Notes: generated from the letters alone by a model not told the origin. DNA of 20,710 nucleotides from Polyangiaceae bacterium (GCA_022447485.1 JAKVCH010000006.1:1-20710); one strand, 5' to 3'. Shown: positions 6,803-15,566, numbered from the stretch's first letter. Numbers and translations: made by a program.

Positions 6803-9235
6803 TCAGAGTAATGTGATGGTTACGTGATGAAGGTCACCATCATAGGCGCTCTGAGCCATCTCTCCCAAGTTTCTTTGCAAAACAGCAGTACCTCTATCGC
6901 GACCGACATCAGCAGCTTCATCAATTGAGAATCGAAAACCAATCGACCTGTCTAAACGTTCGCTTGAAACCTCTGTATCATCCACAAAGAGCTTCAGTTC
7001 TCCTCCTTTACCCATACCTTTCCCGTCATAGGTAAACCTTGCTTCCACTTGGTGTTTCCCTGCATCAAGTGGTTTCTTCGCTTTCAAAATCACCAGCTTT
7101 CCCAAATCATTATAGACGTACCCAGGAACACCATCTTCCACGAAGAGAGCCCAACCGCCGAAACGGCCGCCTTGAGCCATGAGTACGCCCTGATTCACTT
7201 TCCCTTCTCCGACGGCTAGTTCCGCTTTTACCGAACTCGACGTGTTCTTGAGATTCAAAAGAGCATTTTCATTGATGCCGACCGTTCCTGGGTAAAGGGT
7301 AATTGTCTTCCGATCTCCCATTAAAGTCGGACGTCCAGCTGCCTCGGGCAAAAGTCTCTCGAGCAATCGATCATCGAGAGGCAGTACGTTGTTCTTCTCG
7401 GCTTCCTCTAAGAATTGCTTCTTCATCGCGACAAGACGCTCTGGCTCTTTCGCTGCTAAGTCTTTTGCCAAGCTAAAGTCTTCCCGCGTATTAAAAAGCT
7501 GCCAGCCTTCATCACTGGTGACGTCATGCATTTTCTTGAGTTCCCAAGGAAACTTCACGGTATTGCGAGCAAGCCAGCCATCAACATAAATGCCTCGATT
7601 GCCCACAACCTCGAAATATTGAACAGTATGTCGCTCGGGCGCTTTTGGTTCATCAAAAGTATAGAGAAGACTCGTTCCCTGCAACGGCACCTGCTTCACA
7701 CCATGCACAAACTCTGGAGCAGGAAGACCCGCAGCTTCCAAAATAGTCGGAGCGATGTCGATCACGTGTGAAAATTGCTCACGAAGTTCCCCCCGAGCTT
7801 TCATCCCCTTTGGCCAAGATATCGCGGTCCCATTCCTGGTACCGCCAAAATCACCAGCCACCTGCTTGGTATAAGCAAAAGGTGCATCAAAAGCGATGGA
7901 CCATCCGACCGTCATATGAGCATAGGTTTCTGGACCGCCCCAGTTGTCATAATAAGCCAGTTGCTCGTCCATGGTCTCCTCTCGCCCATTGAGCATATTG
8001 CCCCAATTCCAATTTCCAGTCTGATTACCTTCGGGGCTCGTACCGTTGTCTCCTGAGATATAAATCACCAGAGTATTTTCTGTCTCACCAAGACCGTCGA
8101 CAGCATCTAATAACCTTCCTACTTCATAATCAGTGTGCTCGGCATAGCCTGCAAATACCTCAGCCTGTCGCGCAAACATCCGTCGCTCTTCATCCGTCAG
8201 AGACTCCCAGGGCCGAATGCTGTCAGCCGTCTTCGCTAGCTCGGTTCCCTCAGGCACAATACCGCTGTCGATCTGTCGCTTCAGAGTTGCTTGACGATGA
8301 ACATCATATCCTGAGTCGAACTTTCCCTTATATTTATCAGACCACTTCTGAGCGACCTGATGGGGCGCATGAACCCCAGCTGGGGCAAAGTAAATAAAGA
8401 ATGGCTTCTCCGGAGTCATCGAATGTTGCTCCCGCATCCACTCGATCGCTTCCCGTGTCATATCTTCTGATAGATGATAATCCGGCGAAGCCGGAACATC
8501 TATCTTCGTCACGCCATCGTAAAGAGAGGGCTGATAATTATTCTCTTCTGCGCCAATAAAACCGTAAAATTTTTCGAAGCCTTGGCGAGTGGGCCAGCGA
8601 TCTTGTGAACCCGAAGCGGTTGTTTCTCTTCCTAAAGTCGCATGCCATTTTCCAAAAGCGGCAGTGTTATAACCATTCAAACGCAAAACTTCGGCCACGG
8701 GCGCCGTATCGTTGGGCACCCGACTGGTATTTCCGGCGAAGCCCGTCGCAATCTCGGGAATGGCTCCCATATCAGCCATATGATGATTGCGGCCTTGCTT
8801 CAGAGCAACGCGAGTTGGGGCACAGAGAGCGACCGTATGAAAGCGGTTGTAACGCAAACCATTCTTGGCGACGCGGTCGAGGGTCGGCATATTGATAGGT
8901 CCGCCGAAGGTAGAGGGCCCTCCAAAGCCAAGGTCATCTAAAAGTATCACCACGACATTCGGCGCACCTTCCGGAGGACGGATCTTGATTGGCGGATGCA
9001 TTTGAGCATCCTTTGGATCGATATGAGTTTCTGCTGGATAACGAGGATCAGCCATCGGTAGCCGAGTTCGATCGTCTTTTGCCGTAGGCCCAGCGTCTGC
9101 CTTTGGTTTCGGTGCCGTAACTGGTCCCTCAGGTGCAGCTGCTGGCGGCGTCTTCTGACAGCCCTGTAAGCTAAACCATGCTGCTGCCGTGCCCAACAGA
9201 ACTCCGCCGATTGTAGAAAACTGAAGATATCTCAC
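6803..9235 (-). CDS. Arylsulfatase-like sulfatase, predicted lipoprotein (formylglycine type)
   Basis: About 810 residues with the alkaline-phosphatase-superfamily sulfatase fold. PNVVVILLDDLGFGG (metal Asp pair) opens the domain. CAPTRVALKQGR holds the CxPxR motif whose Cys is converted to formylglycine, the catalytic residue. GKWH, HAPH and ISGDNG follow, with a late GDFGGTRNGT block and a C-terminal beta-rich domain of about 200 residues. It should hydrolyse sulfate esters; the substrate is unknown. I place the start at GTG 9235: AAGGGAG lies 8 nt upstream and the product begins with a short basic stretch, a hydrophobic core and a lipobox-like LQGC. The frame is open to a TTG at 9271 without SD. 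The Ala/Pro/Lys-rich region after the Cys looks like a surface linker. No formylglycine-generating enzyme gene is in the window. Confidence 0.93.
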   Translation of the reverse strand: MRYLQFSTIGGVLLGTAAAWFSLQGCQKTPPAAAPEGPVTAPKPKADAGPTAKDDRTRLPMADPRYPAETHIDPKDAQMHPPIKIRPPEGAPNVVVILLDDLGFGGPSTFGGPINMPTLDRVAKNGLRYNRFHTVALCAPTRVALKQGRNHHMADMGAIPEIATGFAGNTSRVPNDTAPVAEVLRLNGYNTAAFGKWHATLGRETTASGSQDRWPTRQGFEKFYGFIGAEENNYQPSLYDGVTKIDVPASPDYHLSEDMTREAIEWMREQHSMTPEKPFFIYFAPAGVHAPHQVAQKWSDKYKGKFDSGYDVHRQATLKRQIDSGIVPEGTELAKTADSIRPWESLTDEERRMFARQAEVFAGYAEHTDYEVGRLLDAVDGLGETENTLVIYISGDNGTSPEGNQTGNWNWGNMLNGREETMDEQLAYYDNWGGPETYAHMTVGWSIAFDAPFAYTKQVAGDFGGTRNGTAISWPKGMKARGELREQFSHVIDIAPTILEAAGLPAPEFVHGVKQVPLQGTSLLYTFDEPKAPERHTVQYFEVVGNRGIYVDGWLARNTVKFPWELKKMHDVTSDEGWQLFNTREDFSLAKDLAAKEPERLVAMKKQFLEEAEKNNVLPLDDRLLERLLPEAAGRPTLMGDRKTITLYPGTVGINENALLNLKNTSSSVKAELAVGEGKVNQGVLMAQGGRFGGWALFVEDGVPGYVYNDLGKLVILKAKKPLDAGKHQVEARFTYDGKGMGKGGELKLFVDDTEVSSERLDRSIGFRFSIDEAADVGRDRGTAVLQRNLGEMAQSAYDGDLHHVTITLL

Positions 9236-9297
9236 TACACTGACTCCCTTCACCAAGAAATAACGTCTCAAGCTTCTGTGTCTAAAGAGGAGAAATT

Positions 9298-9319
9298 CAA
9301 ACTTCTAGAGACAAGTTTG
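9298..9319. repeat. Inverted repeat upstream of the sulfatase gene, possible operator
   Basis: CAAACTT (9298-9304) and AAGTTTG (9313-9319) form a perfect 7-bp inverted repeat with an 8-nt spacer, about 65 bp upstream of the sulfatase start. Read on the minus strand, it overlaps a weak promoter candidate (TTGCAA, 17 nt, TGAATT). It could be a regulator binding site or a 5'-leader hairpin. The 9236-9516 stretch otherwise shows no gene. Confidence 0.3.
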
Positions 9320-9516
9320 CAAATCCACCAAGCCAGGACGAGCATGAGGAGAGCATGGAATTCATCATGAATATCGGTACCCTAGCGACCTGAGATGGGG
9401 AGCCGCAGAATTTTCCACCAGCGACGAAGAGCCGCCCCTGGCAATCTCGCTCCCGAAGCAAACAGGAGGTCAGCCCAAAGCAGCGAAGCCATCTCTTGGG
9501 GTAGGCCGTTTTCCTC

Positions 9517-11142
9517 TTAGCGGACGCCCGCTTTGGGACCTCCTACCTTGGGGACACGAACGTCGCCATAAGCTCGAGAACTCGATTCAACCACATGACG
9601 AACTGCCTGCAGTAGAGCCTGCTGATCGAATGGTTTATGCAGAACCAAGCCCCCGTGGCCTCTCAAAAAGTCCCGGTACTTTTTCCTTTCCTGAGCCGCA
9701 GTCGCGATCACGACTCGGGTACTCAAAGAAGGATAAGCGGCACAAAGCCATGAGATGAATCCGGGACCATCAACTTCTGGAAGGTCGAGCTCGGTGATGA
9801 TTACATCAGCCTGAGAACCAGATTCTAAAAGCTCTTTTGCTTCTTGACCATCCCGTGCCACCAGCAACTTATAATGCTTTCTTAATGTGCGGGCCATTGC
9901 TCGCAGCACCTGCTCGTCATCATCGATAATCAGAACAGAGCCCTGCTGGGCACTCGAGGGAGTCAATAACTGCATTTGAGATGCCACAGCAGACTTCACA
10001 CGCTCCTGCTCTGTAGGCAAAGGTAAAAGGCAAACAAAGGTAGCGCCTTCGCCGTAGACAGAGGATGCGATTAAGTCGCCGCCCATCTCCTGCATGATTG
10101 TCCGTGAAATCGCCAGCCCTAGGCCAGTACCCTGCCCTTCTCGTTTCGTCGTATAGAAGGGGTCGAAAATTCGCTCCAGCGCATGCTCTGAAATTCCCGG
10201 GCCGGTGTCGGTAATTGAAACCGCAATACTATCATCATCAACGCGTGCACCAATTCGAATATGATGAGTCTCTCGATTCACATCACGCATTGCATGGACT
10301 GCATTGACCAACAAGTTCGTCACCACCTGTGCAAGACGATTACGTTGCAGGAAGAGGTCCGGAAGCTCCTCACCATAATCCTGTTCAAGGACCGTATGAC
10401 TCCCCAACTCACGTCGTACCAGTCGCAATTCTTGGTCAATTACATCTTGTGGTGAAAATAGGGTCGGCTCCTCGGCGCTACTCGTACGAGAAAAGACTCG
10501 AAGGTCCTGAACTAATTGTGCAACCATCGTTGTCGATTCGGTAACGTCGTCGAAAAGTTCATGCACCTCTGTTGAACCAGAACTCAGGCTCTTCACTAAA
10601 GATTGCACCTGCTGAGCACGAACCTGCCCCTGAATGGCTTCGTCGCTTTCAACGGAGCAGATCGCCTCGATGTCAGGAAGTACACTATCTTTCAAAAAGT
10701 CCAAACCGAGAATCAAAGTGGATAAAGGGTTATTCAATTCATGCCCGACCCCTGCGACAATTGCACCTAACGCGGTTAACTTTTCTGCTTGAGCAAACTC
10801 CTGATAATTTTTTGCCACAGCTCGCCGACTGCGAGCACGAACAAGAACACGATCCAAAAACCGTGTCACTTCCACCTCATCGCGACTTTTGAGGTGGACC
10901 GCTTCGTCAGCCCCATACTCAATCGCTCTGAGAGCATCCACTTCTCGGTGAACGACGACTCCGACAGGTGCCCCCTCGCTCTCTGCCAGAGCCTCTTCGA
11001 CCAGATTCGATAGAGGCTTCTCGCTCCAGCTCGCGCGGATCACTCCCCCGCCCACGCTAGGCCGCGACTCAAAGGCATCTCCCAACAATTCAAAAAGGGC
11101 TCTGCCTGCAAAGTATATATAGATGTCGACCGGTGCTACCAT
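9517..11142 (-). CDS. Hybrid sensor histidine kinase with C-terminal receiver lacking the phosphoacceptor Asp
   Basis: 541 residues, soluble, no TM segment. Residues 1-105 look like a degenerate receiver (VVVHREVDALRAIEYGADEAV) without acidic-pocket residues. An HisKA-type dimerisation domain follows with the H-box AGVGHELNNPLSTL (His134). The ATPase domain has the N-box (NRLAQVVTNLLVNAVHAM), DTGPGI (312-317), FDPFYTTK and GQGTGLGLAIS. A C-terminal receiver (about 402-518) has the DDD acidic cluster (407-409), the Thr481 region (IATAA) and Lys503 (HKPF). At the phosphoacceptor position it has Glu451 (ITELDLPEVDG) instead of Asp. The kinase core looks intact, so it probably phosphorylates another receiver or Hpt protein. 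ATG 11142 has no clear SD. The DUF2378 gene lies 418 bp upstream. Confidence 0.93.
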   Translation of the reverse strand: MVAPVDIYIYFAGRALFELLGDAFESRPSVGGGVIRASWSEKPLSNLVEEALAESEGAPVGVVVHREVDALRAIEYGADEAVHLKSRDEVEVTRFLDRVLVRARSRRAVAKNYQEFAQAEKLTALGAIVAGVGHELNNPLSTLILGLDFLKDSVLPDIEAICSVESDEAIQGQVRAQQVQSLVKSLSSGSTEVHELFDDVTESTTMVAQLVQDLRVFSRTSSAEEPTLFSPQDVIDQELRLVRRELGSHTVLEQDYGEELPDLFLQRNRLAQVVTNLLVNAVHAMRDVNRETHHIRIGARVDDDSIAVSITDTGPGISEHALERIFDPFYTTKREGQGTGLGLAISRTIMQEMGGDLIASSVYGEGATFVCLLPLPTEQERVKSAVASQMQLLTPSSAQQGSVLIIDDDEQVLRAMARTLRKHYKLLVARDGQEAKELLESGSQADVIITELDLPEVDGPGFISWLCAAYPSLSTRVVIATAAQERKKYRDFLRGHGGLVLHKPFDQQALLQAVRHVVESSSRAYGDVRVPKVGGPKAGVR

Positions 11143-11560
11143 AACAAGCGCTTCGCCTCGAAACGAATGCCTTAAGAAACTAACGCGAGTCGACGCAAGC
11201 GTCTATCAGAGCAACCCCGATGGCAATTCCCTGAGCGCAAGTACGGACGCCATTTTGTTCAGCGATGAGAAACGACGCTGTCTATCGGCTATTTCCCCGC
11301 AACCGGCACGTTCTGAGCAAGGGGGGTCAATTCTGCCTGGACCAGATCTGAACCGAGCCCTGCAACTCAGCACTTCTCTGAAGCTTCAAAAAAATGCTCA
11401 AAGCCCTCTGATCGGTGCTTTTATAAGTTGGGGAAGAGCGATCACTTCTGCCCCAAGCTTCGTTTTCGACTTTTTAAGCAAGCAACTACGGCTTGAAACG
11501 GCATCCAGGCGAAGAATACTCAAACCATCTTGTTGTCTCCTATTTCGACAAACAGATATC
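11143..11560. other. Gene-free gap upstream of the hybrid kinase
   Basis: About 418 bp between the DUF2378 stop and the kinase start. A 147-codon plus-strand frame spans it, but its translation is Ser/Arg-rich without any protein-like motif and it runs into both neighbours, so I do not call it. The kinase promoter should be here. The only AT-rich candidate is TATAAA on the minus strand (11420-11425), without a good -35. No terminator hairpin with a U run was found for the DUF2378 gene. Confidence 0.4.
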
Positions 11561-12157
11561 TCATGAATCCCAACTGATAAAGAGTCGACCTTCAAAGCGA
11601 GAAATCAATTCTACATCGACTTGGACACTCTTGCCGATGGAATCGAAAGTCCCAATCGCTGCACCTAAAATATTCGACTCAATCCACAGGTACTCTTCGT
11701 AAAGATGTACAACGGCCCGATTGGTCTCGATAAAATCTGTGTGCCAGCGACCGTAGGTGCAACTCAAACGACGGCCAGCATCAGCTTGTTTGAGCAGCTT
11801 CACGGGATTTGGCGCGAGAAACTTCAAGAGGCTCTTTCCTAGCAAGCTTCCGGAAAAGGCCCGGGCATTTCCCAACCCTATTTCTTGCATTCCTTGATGG
11901 ACGTTCTGTGGACCTGCAAGCAAAGCACCGGCGACCGCCAAGCGCTCCAAGAATTGAGTAACCGGATAGAGGTGAACGGCTGAATACTTTTCAGGGTACA
12001 GGTCTACAAAGGGCCGCTCCCTGCCAGCCCGACGCAATATATTCAAAGTATTTTTAAAATAAAGACCACGCAACATCGCTGAGGCCGGGACCAAAGCAAT
12101 ACGCTCTTCGAGGTCGCAACTCGCGACGAGATCTCGAACACTAGAATTGATTGGCAT
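11561..12157 (-). CDS. DUF2378 (TIGR02265) family protein
   Basis: 198 residues resembling the DUF2378/TIGR02265 family, a paralogous family described mainly from Myxococcus and relatives and of unknown function. Recognised features are ALVPASAMLRGLYFKNTLNILRRAG near the start, a FVDLYPEKYSAVHLYPVTQFLERL stretch (the family's YP...YP-type helix), the helical AGALLAGPQNVHQGMQEIGL with SGSLLGKSLLKFL, then a beta-rich end (GRWHTDFIETNRAVVHLYEE). Family length is typical, so it appears intact. The presumed start is ATG 12157, without SD. It lies on the same strand as the hybrid kinase downstream, with 418 bp between them. This gene is the best single hint that the host is a myxobacterium-like organism. 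Confidence 0.75.
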   Translation of the reverse strand: MPINSSVRDLVASCDLEERIALVPASAMLRGLYFKNTLNILRRAGRERPFVDLYPEKYSAVHLYPVTQFLERLAVAGALLAGPQNVHQGMQEIGLGNARAFSGSLLGKSLLKFLAPNPVKLLKQADAGRRLSCTYGRWHTDFIETNRAVVHLYEEYLWIESNILGAAIGTFDSIGKSVQVDVELISRFEGRLFISWDS

Positions 12158-12523
12158 ATTGAATGTAGGCTATCACCAGCCGAAACCCTATCGCCAGTTT
12201 TGCCCCATCACTACCAGAGTCAAGTTCGGAGCAAGACGGCTTTGACGAAAATGGTGCTCGCCTTTCCCCTGAACGACAAGAATCAATATCGGTAAATTAT
12301 AATCATTTCAGGATCTTATCAGAGACACGCCCACTTATAGAAGAGCGAGTCGGAAGTCGCTGACAGAGTCGCGGCTGAACCCCCGATCTTGAAACGAGCG
12401 GGCCATCATTTGACCCTTTGAGCTCCAAGGCCCTCAAGCGACCCCAAAGCGATCCTTACACGAAAATCTGTACTTACTTTCTGCTCGCCTGAGACCTTTC
12501 TCCCGAGTAGCTTGAACGTGACC
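12158..12523. other. Divergent intergenic region with AT-rich candidate promoter
   Basis: About 360 bp between the divergent DUF2378 and glycosyltransferase-like genes, with no credible gene. An AT-rich island contains TATAAT at 12298-12303 inside ATTATAAT, which reads the same on both strands, so it could serve as a -10 either way. No good -35 stands at 16-18 nt on either side. Short repeats of GAGTCG occur at about 12346-12372. Confidence 0.3.
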
Positions 12524-14344
12524 ATGCAACCCGAAGCTATCGATGCAAAAGCTCCTCTCTCGAAAGTAGAAAGTTGCAAGAGAGTCGTCCGGCGACTGCT
12601 GCTCAGCGGTGAGAACAGCTCCCCAAAAGCAGCTGTTCGGGACGGCGACGAGATCTACGTTATCGGCACTTCCCCTCATCAAGAGCTACCGAAAGGACAT
12701 CTCACTTTTAAGACAACCCTGCCTGCCGTTGATCAGACGCTGATGCTTCGACTGAATCAATGGGCTGAGTCAGAATGTTGCGAGAATGAAGTAGTTCTCA
12801 GAGCTACCCTGCGTTCTCAGGTACCTTTCCTCACCGACCTAGGTATGCGCATGCAACAAATAGCTCATCAAGCTACTGTGACGCTTCAGGACCTCCATGC
12901 TGAAGCGGCTCTGCTTGATGGCCTGAGTGCAGAGGAAACCATCGTATTGAAGAGCTACTTTCTTCATCAAGGTACTTCGGTCGAAGAAAACAGTGCAACA
13001 AAGCGGAAAAAATGTGCAAAAAAGCTCCTCCGCTTTCCGCGCCCCTACCTCGAAAGGAGTCTGCGATGGGTTCTCTCCAAGACCCTACCCGAACCTCAAA
13101 AATTCGAAGTTCTGATCAGCGCCTTACAAGTCAATGCCACACGAGCAATCATTCCTGTTGCAAAAGAACTTCGTAATCAAGGCCAGACTGTTGGCTTCTT
13201 GGTCCGCTATCGAGACCGGATCAGTCAAAGTCTGTTAAAGCAGGAAGGCTTCTCATGGAACTTCGCAGAAGCCGGTTCAAAAAAGAACACATCCAGCATC
13301 AAACGCGCTCGCCGCGAATTGAGAGAGCTGCCAGAGAAAATTTTTGAAGACCTGACCCAAATCCTGAATCTGCCCACTTGGCTCTCCACCCCTGAGATGG
13401 TGAATTACTTACGCTCTCAAACTCTGGGAAGAGCAAAAGCGACTTTGGAGCAGGCGTATATTTATGATGAGGCTCTGCGGGCTACTGAGTCTCGAGCATG
13501 TATTTATATCACGCACCGCGCTCTATTCGACGAACTGCTCCGCCAACCGGACTTAGAACAAGTCCGCATTCTCTTTCTTCAAGGACTCACCGCGGATATT
13601 CCTCCGACCGCGACCACCATGAAACTGGAAAAGGCTATTGTGGGTAGCCAACTCGACCTCGAATACATCCGGCGCTGCGGTCTGAGCGAAGAAAAGATCG
13701 CGATCACTGGCTACGCCGATTACGACCATTTCCGAAGTCTCAAGCCCCAAGAAAGTGAAGCAAACTTACGGAAAGCTCATCCTCAAGCACAGGGTCGCCC
13801 GATCGTTGTCTTCACCTCACAATATGCAACGCCGATATTCCCCGACTGGGCGCGCCAAAAGAATCTCGAGACAATGGTCGAAACGGCCGAAAAAATGCCT
13901 GAAGTCTTCTTCATCTTGCGTCTTCACCCACTCAAAGAGAAAATCCCACCGGCGCTACTCAATCGCTTACCCGCGAATGCTGTATTTTCGAATCAAGGAT
14001 CCACTCCCGAAGCGATCCAAGGTGCTCACGCGCTCGTCACTTTTTGGTCCACAACAGCCTTAGAGGCTATCCTGCTCAACACTCCTCTGATTCAGCTGAA
14101 TGCCACAGGTCTGCCTGATTTTCTCGATCTTTCTAGCGAGAGCGGCCAGAGTTTTGTTCGTCATGCGAAGGACCTCGCGCTGCGACTTCGCACTCTGATC
14201 CATCAAGGGGACCAAGAGATCCTGGCGAAGCAGCATGAGTTCTGTCAGCGTCACGAATTAATTCAAGAAGCGCCGAGTGCACCTCTAGCGGCAGATATCA
14301 TCCGCGCCGCCATCGAGCTTAAGGCAACACGCCAGGACCACTGA
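12524..14344 (+). CDS. GT-B-like glycosyltransferase candidate (CDP-glycerol glycerophosphotransferase/capsule-type)
   Basis: 606 residues from ATG 12524; the frame also allows TTG 12512 and GTG 12518, and none has a good SD. The C-terminal half (numbered from 12512) resembles GT-B transferases of the CDP-glycerol glycerophosphotransferase and capsule-synthesis type. There is FEVLISALQVNATRAIIPVA (start of the first Rossmann-like half, about 198), RPIVVFTSQY (about 429), FFILRLHP (about 466-473) and the donor-site-like VTFWSTTALEAILLNTPLI (509-527). It would transfer a sugar or polyol phosphate to a surface polymer. The first 190 residues are not recognised; they include a helical, Lys-rich stretch at 140-175. 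No signal peptide or TM. No other polysaccharide gene is adjacent, so the role is inferred from fold alone. Confidence 0.65.
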   Translation: MQPEAIDAKAPLSKVESCKRVVRRLLLSGENSSPKAAVRDGDEIYVIGTSPHQELPKGHLTFKTTLPAVDQTLMLRLNQWAESECCENEVVLRATLRSQVPFLTDLGMRMQQIAHQATVTLQDLHAEAALLDGLSAEETIVLKSYFLHQGTSVEENSATKRKKCAKKLLRFPRPYLERSLRWVLSKTLPEPQKFEVLISALQVNATRAIIPVAKELRNQGQTVGFLVRYRDRISQSLLKQEGFSWNFAEAGSKKNTSSIKRARRELRELPEKIFEDLTQILNLPTWLSTPEMVNYLRSQTLGRAKATLEQAYIYDEALRATESRACIYITHRALFDELLRQPDLEQVRILFLQGLTADIPPTATTMKLEKAIVGSQLDLEYIRRCGLSEEKIAITGYADYDHFRSLKPQESEANLRKAHPQAQGRPIVVFTSQYATPIFPDWARQKNLETMVETAEKMPEVFFILRLHPLKEKIPPALLNRLPANAVFSNQGSTPEAIQGAHALVTFWSTTALEAILLNTPLIQLNATGLPDFLDLSSESGQSFVRHAKDLALRLRTLIHQGDQEILAKQHEFCQRHELIQEAPSAPLAADIIRAAIELKATRQDH

Positions 14345-14373
14345 GGTGCGTCAAAGTCATGGTTGCATTGGCA

Positions 14374-14392
14374 ACTCGAAGCAGCTTCGAGT
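14374..14392. terminator. Hairpin between convergent genes, possible bidirectional terminator
   Basis: ACTCGAAG and CTTCGAGT form a perfect 8-bp stem around a 3-nt loop (CAG), sitting in the 71 bp between the glycosyltransferase-like stop and the end of the minus-strand phosphatase gene. The following T run is poor on both strands, so termination strength is uncertain. Confidence 0.45.
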
Positions 14393-14415
14393 AGATCGTT
14401 TCTACCCTACCAATA

Positions 14416-15543
14416 TTAAACCAAAAGCTCCTCGAGGATCCGACCTCGCTGAGGAGCTGTCTGTTCTCTCAGACCGAAAATCTCGCGAATTGTCGGCACA
14501 ATATCTTTCAAATAGCGAGGTTGACTGCTGTTGACCCGACCTCTCGGAGGAATCATCGTTCCTTCGGCAAACAAGAAACTACGCGCTGACTCTGGATATT
14601 GACGTCCATGATCACGAAAATTTGCAGCTCGTCCATGATCAGTTGTGACCAAGAGCAGGGTCGAGCGACCAGCACGTCTGAACTTGGCCAGCTCATGGCG
14701 CAATTTCCCAATATGGTCATCAGCCCGCGTCAAAGACTGTAAATATTCTGAATAGGAACCAGCATGACCATACTCATCAGTCTCTCCTAAACTCAAAAAT
14801 AGAAATTTTGGTCCCACTTCTCGAAGAAATGAAAGCGCCAGTTCAGCGGTAATTTCATCATATCGAAAGTCTCCCCAGCCGCCCCCATCTGCTTTGCCTT
14901 TCGCCAATGCACGACAACAACCAGGTAACCCTTGAAGGGCCGAATGACCAAACCCTCCCCATCGACCGGTAGAAACAACTCCACTCTTTACCGACGACGC
15001 TGCGACCTCTATCTGAGCCCAGGAAGAAAAGGCTCCCACAAGAGTCGGATCGGAGGGGTCTTTTCGCTGAAACCCATCCAAAAGCGTCAGCCGTTGCATT
15101 CGCTGGCAATCGTTTTCCGTACAGGCCAAGTCGGAGGTGCCGGAGAGCATTTCCATGTATCCGGGGAGGGACACAAAGTTTGGACCTGAAGCAAAAAAAC
15201 CCTGTGTACCCGGAGCGCCTAGCACGATGCCATTGCTCTCCATTGCCATGAGCTGAGGAATCAATTGTCGACGCGGGATGCCAGGGTTCAAAGGTGCATT
15301 GCGGGGCTCATAAAAAACATCTTGCCATCTGACACCATCGACTGCGACGAGCACAATCAGTGCCTCTTCCACGGGCTCATGCCCTCGCCCACACCACTTT
15401 TCTTGACCCGGCCCCCATCGATGCTGACACGCACTGATAGCACCCCCTACCCCCAGACAAGCTCCAGTCTTCAGAAGCAGCCGCCGGCTTAATTGATCCG
15501 CTCTTCCTGAAGCTGATAGCCCGAGGCCGACTCCCTTCTTCAT
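14416..15543 (-). CDS. Alkaline phosphatase superfamily protein with Tat-type lipoprotein signal
   Basis: 375 residues from ATG 15543 (frame open to TTG 15573). The N-terminus has SRRLLLK, a twin-arginine motif, then a hydrophobic stretch ending in the lipobox-like ISAC, so it is predicted to be exported folded and lipid-anchored. Alkaline-phosphatase-superfamily features: VLVAVDGVRW (first metal Asp), NFVSLPGYMEMLSG with a Ser/Thr nucleophile candidate, LSLGETDEYGHAG (Asp and His ligands) and VTTDHGRAANFRDHG (Asp-His ligands). Whether it is a phosphomonoesterase, phosphodiesterase or sulfatase cannot be told; the CxPxR motif is absent, so it is not a formylglycine sulfatase. Six Cys in the mature part (e.g. 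CTENDC, GCC) may form disulfides. Divergent from the PafA-like gene. Confidence 0.85.
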   Translation of the reverse strand: MKKGVGLGLSASGRADQLSRRLLLKTGACLGVGGAISACQHRWGPGQEKWCGRGHEPVEEALIVLVAVDGVRWQDVFYEPRNAPLNPGIPRRQLIPQLMAMESNGIVLGAPGTQGFFASGPNFVSLPGYMEMLSGTSDLACTENDCQRMQRLTLLDGFQRKDPSDPTLVGAFSSWAQIEVAASSVKSGVVSTGRWGGFGHSALQGLPGCCRALAKGKADGGGWGDFRYDEITAELALSFLREVGPKFLFLSLGETDEYGHAGSYSEYLQSLTRADDHIGKLRHELAKFRRAGRSTLLLVTTDHGRAANFRDHGRQYPESARSFLFAEGTMIPPRGRVNSSQPRYLKDIVPTIREIFGLREQTAPQRGRILEELLV

Positions 15544-15566
15544 AGAGGATGATTTCCCAACTACCC

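Noticed and set aside
11302..11320. Sigma54-like GG-N10-GC element
   Set aside because: Only part of the consensus matches and it points antisense, away from any gene start.
11123..11566. 147-codon plus-strand open frame between the kinase and DUF2378 genes
   Set aside because: Low-complexity Ser/Arg-rich translation with no motif; it overlaps the ends of both minus-strand genes and has no SD.
12340..12375. GAGTCG direct repeats and AGCGA/TCGCT inverted arms in the divergent region
   Set aside because: Arms are only 5-6 bp; expected by chance in a region of this size.
12434..12682. 82-codon minus-strand frame at the head of the glycosyltransferase-like gene
   Set aside because: It mostly overlaps the better-supported plus-strand gene in another frame, and its Cys/Phe/Arg-rich product is not protein-like.
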